From Nanobdellota archaeon (GTDB lineage: Archaea > Nanobdellota > Nanobdellia > Woesearchaeales > GW2011-AR15), in contig JAHIYL010000086.1 in assembly GCA_018815145.1 (NCBI GenBank), positions 1 to 13,391 of the forward strand: 13,391 nt of DNA, in the 5' to 3' direction. Below, one piece after another: positions 7,883-13,391 of this stretch. The notes under the pieces were generated by a model. It had not been told where the DNA came from, made no database searches, and was given only the letters and a program-made list of their open reading frames with translations. Numbering within the stretch: the first letter of the stretch is position 1; each line of letters opens with the position of its first letter. A program made the position numbers and the translations under genes.

Positions 7883-10729
7883 TCATAGATATTTACACTT
7901 GTAAAATCTGAGGTTTTTGATTTCCAGATCGTCTTTTCTGAGTGATTGCATATGAGAGTAGATGGTCTGAAGGTCTATCTTCTGAAGTACATCTTCGCTA
8001 AGCTCATTTAGATTCTTGTCGAAAAGAGTGATCATCCTTTTTAATGAGTCACCACCTTTCTTAGGTTCAATTTTATAGAATGTTGAGTAACCAACCTTGT
8101 CAACATGTCCTGTTGAAACTGTTGCTTGTTTTGGGTCCCTATGTATTTCCCGGAAAATCTGTGCAGGGTCCATTATTGAGGTAGTTCCATATAATGCAGC
8201 ATAGGCAACATTTTCACCATCAATTGGAATTGTGAAATGATATGGCAAGTAATATCCTAATTTTAGGTTCTGGGGAAAATCCATTATCTGTTCAAGCACT
8301 TTTACACTGAATTTTGGATCAATTGGCCTGAAATTAGGATTCAGAGGATTCACTGGTGGCTTCGTGAAGTCGCGAAATATTGTATATGGTGGTCTTGACA
8401 GACTTTCTTTGTCTATCTCTTCCTGAGTTCTGGTGTCAATTGGATCAGGGTTCTCTTCAAAGTATGTTACAAATCTTGACTTGCCATTGCCATCGTCCTC
8501 AACATGATAGAGTATCCTCAATAGTTCTGTCGCTCTGCCGTATGACAGTATGCTGTGGGGCGAAGTAGGGTGGTTGCATGCTGTCTGGTGCGGGTAATTC
8601 ATAGTATGGGGGATCCATCTGATCTCTTTCTTATGGGGTCTGCCTGAGAATACCATAGAGAGTTCTGTTCCCTGCGGCAATGTCAGTCTATCACTGAGAG
8701 TAATATCTTCGTTTGCTTTGGCACCCATATCAAAGCCGAATTTTGTCTTACATCTTCCAGAGACTGCCCTTTTTTTGTTTTTCTTGACACCATGCAGATA
8801 AGATGAAGGATAATATTCTTTGACGACAAATTTTGAGAAATATTCAGACTTCCTTATAGGAAGGCCCATCACAATGTTTGCAATATACATCATATATGCA
8901 TTGTTCTCGATAGCAGAATAGTCTGAATCATTTTCAATGCCCATGTTCCTTCCTGTCGCAACATCCTGCGGAGTCCTCCCGACGCCCTGATAGAACTCGT
9001 CCCAATCTTTGCTGTCCTGCATAATCTGATTGAGATTGGAAAATAAAAGTCGCTGTTGGTCAGGATCAAAATTAAAGGCAGTGTGATCGAGTCTCCATAC
9101 AATGTGGAAATCATCATCTTCAAGCCCCTGAAGTGATTCATCAGCATCTTTAGCAGCTTCAATGACTTTTTTCCTGAGATTTGCATCCTTTTTCAGGAAG
9201 TCTGCATCATCCCCAGAGACGTGTCCATAATTTATTGGAACCTCCGAGTCATCATTATTTTCTTCAAATGCGTCTTTTATATTTTGTTCAACCAATGGTT
9301 TCCAATCACTAAAATATTTGTCGACAAAAATTGGCAGATGGTCGGGGAAGAGCTCTTTCATCTCCACTATCTCATGTTTTGAAGGTCCGCTTGCCAGAGC
9401 TGCATATATTTTGTGCTTTTCTTTTATTTCAGGGTGGTTGTAGTATCCCCATTTGGTCAGTTCTCCAACAATATGCTGCATGAGCTCAAAATCAAGCTTT
9501 CTTATGTTGTAGCCTGGATTATTGGTCGCATTGTCATAGAGATGTGTCAGTATTTTCCCTTGATACATTGGTGCATCTATGCCAAGGACCCTTCCCCTTT
9601 GAATCACATCATAATCAACATCTTTTCCATCAATTCGTGCAACCCATCCAGTTTCATCATAGCCTTCCTCCCATGGCTGTTTCATGACAATTTCTTCCAT
9701 TTTTCTTGTCACAACCACCCTGGGCTTATCTTTTGATTGCAGGATTTCCATGCCGCCCGGAATGAACTCTGCATATGGACTGACTTCAGGATCACTTGTT
9801 GAAGGTGCATCTATTGATGCCAGAATATTTTTTGCAAAAAAATCATCAATATTTACTTCTACTTGCATTTCATCGTCATAGGATGATGCAATAGTAAGTA
9901 TATTTTTCATGGCACGAGCAGAATCGACCAGTGGATTATGAAGCTCGGCCCATAGAATCCTGTCAATATATGAAAGCCTTTCCCTGCTGACACTATACTT
10001 GTCTTCTTCCAATTTTCGATGCAGTATTGGTCCGACTAATTCAAAATAATTTTCTCCAAATATGTCATCAATAACAGGTCTGTACCACTCAACCATCTCT
10101 TTGAGCCATTTTTTTCCAAGTTCTATATTGTTTAGGCCCATGGCTCTTTTATTTGTGCTAGCTCTTGCTGGACTGTATGCACTCTGTCGAGGATGCGGAT
10201 TTGCATTGATCCTTTCTGGTTTAGGTCTTTTAAGCAAATCCAGCTTTCTTTCTCTTTCCAAAAGCTTAGATATGTTGGAATATGAAGATGCTCTCTGTTC
10301 AAGTCGCAAAGCAGTTAAATGATCAGCTTCTGATAAAGAAATTCCAAGAGAGAGATAAGCATTGATATCATTTGCACTAAGTGGTTCTTCTGCACCAAAC
10401 CTATACTCCATCAAAGAGACAAGCTTTTCAGTTTTTTCCTTGATTTCTTCTAAACTATCATCCGCAAGATGACTAGCATACTCTGAAAGCACTTTCATAT
10501 CAAACTCATCGTGGATGAATGCCATGAACAAGGCCTTGTCAAGCTGATCAAGACGTTCATCTGGATTTTCAGCCAGAAGCACTGCATCCAATGAACCCTG
10601 AAAATCCGGTCCATATATCTGCTGAAAGACTGGTTCATAATACTCCTTTCTGTGCTGGCTTTGAAGCTCATCGGTTTCACTGACATAAACTCTCTCTCCA
10701 AGCAGCCATTCAAGGTTTTTTGTGTCCAT
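7883..10729 (-). CDS. Divergent methyltransferase-like family protein, sub-pair B, with unique C-terminal extension (948 aa)
   Basis: Largest family member. The open frame extends 31 codons upstream to 10822, but that would run 77 bp into the preceding gene. The MDTKNLEWLL start at 10729 matches the 799-aa protein's start, so I use it. The helical module (1-110) has LDQLD at 60-64, followed by T139/R142/R146. A second, degenerate copy of the module lies at about 207-265 (EWYRPVIDDIFG, then SYIDRIL). P336-R-V follows. Core: SGPSKHE at 447-453, PIFVD ending at D470, WRLDHTAFNF at 545-554, DSDY at 601-604, SGRPHK at 695-700 and SPHSI...GR at 723-732. Residues about 815-948 form an extension absent from the other three; I recognise no domain there. 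The start is 16 bp after the 799-aa gene's stop. Confidence 0.88.
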   Translation of the reverse strand: MDTKNLEWLLGERVYVSETDELQSQHRKEYYEPVFQQIYGPDFQGSLDAVLLAENPDERLDQLDKALFMAFIHDEFDMKVLSEYASHLADDSLEEIKEKTEKLVSLMEYRFGAEEPLSANDINAYLSLGISLSEADHLTALRLEQRASSYSNISKLLERERKLDLLKRPKPERINANPHPRQSAYSPARASTNKRAMGLNNIELGKKWLKEMVEWYRPVIDDIFGENYFELVGPILHRKLEEDKYSVSRERLSYIDRILWAELHNPLVDSARAMKNILTIASSYDDEMQVEVNIDDFFAKNILASIDAPSTSDPEVSPYAEFIPGGMEILQSKDKPRVVVTRKMEEIVMKQPWEEGYDETGWVARIDGKDVDYDVIQRGRVLGIDAPMYQGKILTHLYDNATNNPGYNIRKLDFELMQHIVGELTKWGYYNHPEIKEKHKIYAALASGPSKHEIVEMKELFPDHLPIFVDKYFSDWKPLVEQNIKDAFEENNDDSEVPINYGHVSGDDADFLKKDANLRKKVIEAAKDADESLQGLEDDDFHIVWRLDHTAFNFDPDQQRLLFSNLNQIMQDSKDWDEFYQGVGRTPQDVATGRNMGIENDSDYSAIENNAYMMYIANIVMGLPIRKSEYFSKFVVKEYYPSSYLHGVKKNKKRAVSGRCKTKFGFDMGAKANEDITLSDRLTLPQGTELSMVFSGRPHKKEIRWIPHTMNYPHQTACNHPTSPHSILSYGRATELLRILYHVEDDGNGKSRFVTYFEENPDPIDTRTQEEIDKESLSRPPYTIFRDFTKPPVNPLNPNFRPIDPKFSVKVLEQIMDFPQNLKLGYYLPYHFTIPIDGENVAYAALYGTTSIMDPAQIFREIHRDPKQATVSTGHVDKVGYSTFYKIEPKKGGDSLKRMITLFDKNLNELSEDVLQKIDLQTIYSHMQSLRKDDLEIKNLRFYKCKYL
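10499..10729 (-). repeat. Near-identical 5' segment shared with 12915-13145 (first 77 codons)
   Basis: Aligned without gaps to 12915-13145, my hand count finds about 26 differences in 231 bases, and only about 5 in the 119 bases nearest the ATG. Beyond codon 77 similarity drops quickly. This is much higher than across the remainder of the two genes. Confidence 0.85.
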
Positions 10730-10745
10730 TTTTTTTCCCGACCCA

Positions 10746-13145
10746 TCACATAATATGCTGTTTCCCTGCCTCATCCTGATATCTGGTTTTGAATGCGGGA
10801 CCGAGATATTCTTTTTTGTCATTCCTGCTGAAGAAATGTGATTTCATATCTTCAGGATGGAATTCAACAGATGTGAGGAGCTTTGACATAGCCTCCCTTA
10901 AAGTATCTGTCTCACTGATATATCTTCGAATAACATTTGTATCAGGTTCAATCATTAAACCATCCGGATTAAAGAAGCTTACAAAAGAACCATCATGGAC
11001 ATGATAGAGGCATCTGAGCATTTCAGCTGATCTTCCCAATGCCACGATGCTTTGAGGTCCTTTTGGATGATTGCATGATGTAACATGAGAATAATCAAGA
11101 CTTCTTGATATCTCTTTGATCCTGTTTTTGTTCGGTCTGCGGGAGCGTATAAATGATAGTTCAGTGCCTTTGTCAAGCACATAAGAGCCGTCCCTGAAAA
11201 CATCATAAGTTTCACTGACTGCAGCACCCATATCCCACATATAGTCCCTGCTAAATTTTTTTGGTTTTGGTATATCCTTGTTTTTTCTGTCAAGAAGAAG
11301 GTATTGTGCATCTCCATTTTCCTGTACAATGAATTTTGAGAAATACTTGTGCTTTCTGAATGGAATGTCAAGCATGATTGACGATACATATGACATGTAG
11401 ATTTCATTTTCAATTGCTTTGTAGTCTGTGTCTGATGCCAGTTCCATATTGAATGGACCTTCAGATCCTTTAATCGGATCAGGAGTCCTCGCTATACCTT
11501 GGTAGAATTCATCCCAATCATCGCTTTCTGCTATAGCTTTTTTTATGTTTTGGAGGATAATATTCCTTTGGTTTGAATCAAAATTATAAAGTGTATGGTC
11601 CATTCTCCAGACAATGTGTATTTCATTTGGATTGGCTTCTGAGGGGATGGCTCCAGAGTTTTTTGCAGCCAGAATCACCTTTTCCCTTAAATCAAGAGAC
11701 GGATCAAGCAGGTCTGCATCACTTCCATCTACACTGCCATATTTCACATTTCTCTTCAGAATGTCATAGAGATTTTCTTGTACAATCGAGTCCCATCTCT
11801 TATTGAATTTATCAACAAAAACAGGGATGTGGTCAGGGAATAATTTATTGAGTTCTTCTATTTCATGCCTTGATGGGCCGCTGGCAAGGGCTGCATATAT
11901 CTTATATTTCTTATCTGCAAGCGGAGCCAGTTCATAGAAACCAGACATTTTTAAGAGAGATACAATATGGGACATGACATCCTGATCCAAGGACCTTAGG
12001 TGGTAGTGTTTATCAAGTGTTGCTTGATTGTAAAAATAAGTAAGCATATCTCCATCATATAGCGGTACATCCAGTTGTTGGACATTGTCCCTGACTTTTG
12101 TGGGATAGAAGAGTAATTCATCATCCAATAATGCGCACCAGGCATTCATCAATCTATGGCTGTGTTTTGTTATCCCCTTTGGAAGGAGCATTTTAATATC
12201 AGGGATAGTGGTCCCTCTCATGACTGCAACTCGGGGATGTTGTTCATCATATATGATTTCAGTTCCCCCTGTTGAAAATGGGACAGTCACAAATGGAAAT
12301 TTGTGGTTTGTTGATGAGACAATTATCTTGACCTGCTCACTAAGCATTTCATAATCTGGCCATTTTTTTGAAAACTCTGACAACAGGAACTTGTCTAAAT
12401 ATGTTATCTTATTGCACCATGTAATATGCTTTTCCTCATTAGCATAGGTTAAATGATACCTTTCAGTAATAATTTCAGGTCTTGCTTCTGCCAGGGCTTT
12501 AATTATTGGTACATAATCATCCTGAGTGTCAAAAATAATATCAAAGATGGGCTTGTACCATTCAATTAACTGACTGTAGGTTTCTGAGATTGTTTTTTTA
12601 TGTTCTTTTTTTCTTGATAGAGATAAATCTCTTTTTGGTCTTTTGAAGAGAGAGAGTCTGAGGTCCAGTTCAGGATCATATCTGCTTTTTTCCCATGTCT
12701 CTTTTCTAATTTTTTTTCTTTCATCTGTCAGAGCAGAGATAATCTTCGCATATGACGCACCTCCATATAATGCATCATCAATATCTTCAATTGTAAGTCC
12801 CGCATCTAAACTAAAATAGTGTTCCATCAGGGAGACCAGTTTTTCAGTCGCATTTCTTATGCTGCCCAGATCATCCCTGCTCAAATGGCCAACATAATCT
12901 GTGAGCAGTGACAAATCAAACTCATCATGTATGAATGCCATGAACAGGGCTTTGTCCAGTTGGTCAAGACGTTCATCTGGATTGTCAGCCAAAAGCACAG
13001 CTTCCAGCGGGGCTTGATACTGCTGTCCATATATCTGCTGAAAGACTGGTTCATAATACTCCTTTCTGTGCTGGTTTTGAAGATCATCTGTTTCACTGAC
13101 ATAGACTCTTTCTCCAAGCAGCCATTCAAGGTTTTTTGTGTCCAT
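10746..13145 (-). CDS. Divergent methyltransferase-like family protein, sub-pair B (799 aa), first gene of the array
   Basis: Lead gene of the four-paralogue unit. Helical module at residues 1-112 with LDQLD at 60-64 and T140/R143/R147. A second diverged copy of the module lies at about 190-275 (EWYKPIFDIIF, then TYLDKFLLSEF). P304-R-V follows, then PLYDGDML (361-368) and a long helix with LRSLDQDVM (383-391). Core: SGPSRHE at 422-428, PVFVD ending at D445, WRMDHTLYNF at 513-522, DTDY...EN at 572-580, SRRPNK at 668-673 and a C-terminal block with CNHP (691-694), QSI (698-700) and GR (704-705). Motif order fits a Rossmann SAM-binding fold with an altered glycine motif; activity is inference. 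The start lacks a clear Shine-Dalgarno site; a strong TATA box lies about 50 nt upstream. Confidence 0.88.
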   Translation of the reverse strand: MDTKNLEWLLGERVYVSETDDLQNQHRKEYYEPVFQQIYGQQYQAPLEAVLLADNPDERLDQLDKALFMAFIHDEFDLSLLTDYVGHLSRDDLGSIRNATEKLVSLMEHYFSLDAGLTIEDIDDALYGGASYAKIISALTDERKKIRKETWEKSRYDPELDLRLSLFKRPKRDLSLSRKKEHKKTISETYSQLIEWYKPIFDIIFDTQDDYVPIIKALAEARPEIITERYHLTYANEEKHITWCNKITYLDKFLLSEFSKKWPDYEMLSEQVKIIVSSTNHKFPFVTVPFSTGGTEIIYDEQHPRVAVMRGTTIPDIKMLLPKGITKHSHRLMNAWCALLDDELLFYPTKVRDNVQQLDVPLYDGDMLTYFYNQATLDKHYHLRSLDQDVMSHIVSLLKMSGFYELAPLADKKYKIYAALASGPSRHEIEELNKLFPDHIPVFVDKFNKRWDSIVQENLYDILKRNVKYGSVDGSDADLLDPSLDLREKVILAAKNSGAIPSEANPNEIHIVWRMDHTLYNFDSNQRNIILQNIKKAIAESDDWDEFYQGIARTPDPIKGSEGPFNMELASDTDYKAIENEIYMSYVSSIMLDIPFRKHKYFSKFIVQENGDAQYLLLDRKNKDIPKPKKFSRDYMWDMGAAVSETYDVFRDGSYVLDKGTELSFIRSRRPNKNRIKEISRSLDYSHVTSCNHPKGPQSIVALGRSAEMLRCLYHVHDGSFVSFFNPDGLMIEPDTNVIRRYISETDTLREAMSKLLTSVEFHPEDMKSHFFSRNDKKEYLGPAFKTRYQDEAGKQHIM
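12915..13145 (-). repeat. Near-identical 5' segment shared with 10499-10729 (first 77 codons)
   Basis: Partner copy of the duplicated 5' end. The encoded peptides differ at 9 of 77 positions, six of them clustered at residues 41-48. An A-rich run also precedes the ATG in both copies, so the similarity includes the immediate start context. Confidence 0.85.
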
Positions 13146-13190
13146 TTTTTTATATTCTGCTATCTAGCTTGATCTCTTGTTGTCGAGCAT

Positions 13191-13200
13191 GATATATAAG
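13191..13200 (-). promoter_or_regulatory. TATA box of the four-paralogue operon
   Basis: The minus strand reads CTTATATATC, preceded by CCAAGAA, a fair BRE. It is centred about 50 nt upstream of the ATG at 13145, predicting a leader of roughly 24 nt that contains no evident Shine-Dalgarno site. With gaps of 16 bp or less between the four genes downstream and no clear internal TATA box, it may drive all four. Confidence 0.55.
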
Positions 13201-13336
13201 TTCTTGGATGATTATTTTTACTATTATTGCCTTACATATTCCCATGACATCTTTTTGATAAATTATTTTATTTTTCTCTGTAACAAATGCGCTACAGCAA
13301 TGCTTCAGATTCATGCTATTATTTTTCATTTTTCTA

Positions 13337-13348
13337 TAGCTTAAGCTA
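13337..13348. promoter_or_regulatory. 12-bp perfect palindrome upstream of a promoter leading out of the window
   Basis: tagcttaagcta is a perfect 12-bp palindrome with four G/C bases, less easily explained by AT richness than the one at 3051-3062. It ends about 25 bp before a plus-strand TATA-like sequence, a position used by archaeal activator or repressor sites. Candidate operator only. Confidence 0.3.
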
Positions 13349-13372
13349 GCTTGTAACGTCGATAGAAGGAAC

Positions 13373-13384
13373 CTATATATAAAT
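13373..13384 (+). promoter_or_regulatory. Candidate TATA box for a plus-strand gene beyond the window
   Basis: ctatatataaat, preceded by GGAAC, has the BRE plus TATA pattern in plus orientation. The predicted start would fall beyond base 13391, so the gene is not visible. If correct, it diverges from the paralogue operon. Confidence 0.4.
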
Positions 13385-13391
13385 ATTTACT

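Larger units (their letters stand above)
13146..13391. other. Non-coding intergenic region (246 bp)
   Basis: AT-rich DNA upstream of the paralogue operon. Besides the minus-strand TATA box, the palindrome and the outgoing TATA-like sequence, I see no tRNA, no long hairpin and no open frame with family similarity. Confidence 0.6.

Noticed and set aside
10730..10822. Upstream extension of the 948-aa gene by 31 codons, giving a 979-aa protein
   Set aside because: It would overlap the preceding gene by 77 bp, and similarity to the 799-aa protein begins exactly at the internal Met at 10729.
10979..11413. 144-codon minus-strand open frame and similar 60-110 codon frames on both strands
   Set aside because: They lie inside the large genes in other frames, have implausible compositions and no promoter or family similarity.
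10499..13145. Repeated 5' ends as part of an insertion sequence or CRISPR-like repeat
   Set aside because: The repeats are in-frame gene starts with coding-type differences; there is no transposase, terminal inverted repeat or regular spacer structure.

Overview
The window looks archaeal. It is AT-rich, its genes are preceded by TATA-box promoters at near-leaderless spacing, oligo-T tracts follow genes, and the only recognisable regulator is a tandem Lrp/AsnC protein of the archaeal type. A small-genome DPANN lineage (Woesearchaeota-like) is my best guess, but no taxonomic marker gene is present, so that is inference.

Layout. Positions 137-901 (minus) encode a 254-aa protein that matches only the N-terminal half of the large proteins further along the window. 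Positions 953-3012 (minus) hold a two-gene unit, a 5-6 helix membrane protein overlapping a canonical class I SAM-dependent methyltransferase. A tandem Lrp/AsnC regulator (3124-4089) is the only plus-strand gene. It is divergent from the membrane protein and ends one base from the convergent gene. Positions 4091-13145 (minus) carry four consecutive paralogues of 799, 948, 641 and 617 aa in transcription order, spaced by 16 bp, 16 bp and an ATGA overlap, behind one strong TATA box at 13191-13200. The last 246 bp (13146-13391) are non-coding and hold that promoter, a 12-bp palindrome and a probable promoter leading out of the window.

The interesting part is the paralogous family. Five genes (254, 617, 641, 799, 948 aa) share an N-terminal helical module with an L-[DN]-Q-L-D type motif, a T-x-x-R-x-x-x-R motif and a P-R-V strand. 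The four large ones add a core with the order of a Rossmann methyltransferase, but with a SGP[GS]-x-H-E glycine motif, plus a C-terminal block P-x-S-I-x-x-x-G-R-x-x-E that I do not recognise. They fall into two sub-pairs (617/641 and 799/948), and the 799/948 pair carries nearly identical first 77 residues on divergent bodies. The neighbouring 506-aa methyltransferase appears to have the same overall plan with a normal motif I. My working hypothesis is a lineage-specific, locally amplified system of divergent methyltransferase-like enzymes, one canonical methyltransferase, a core-less N-terminal-module protein, a membrane partner and a ligand-sensing regulator. Substrate and purpose cannot be read from the sequence.
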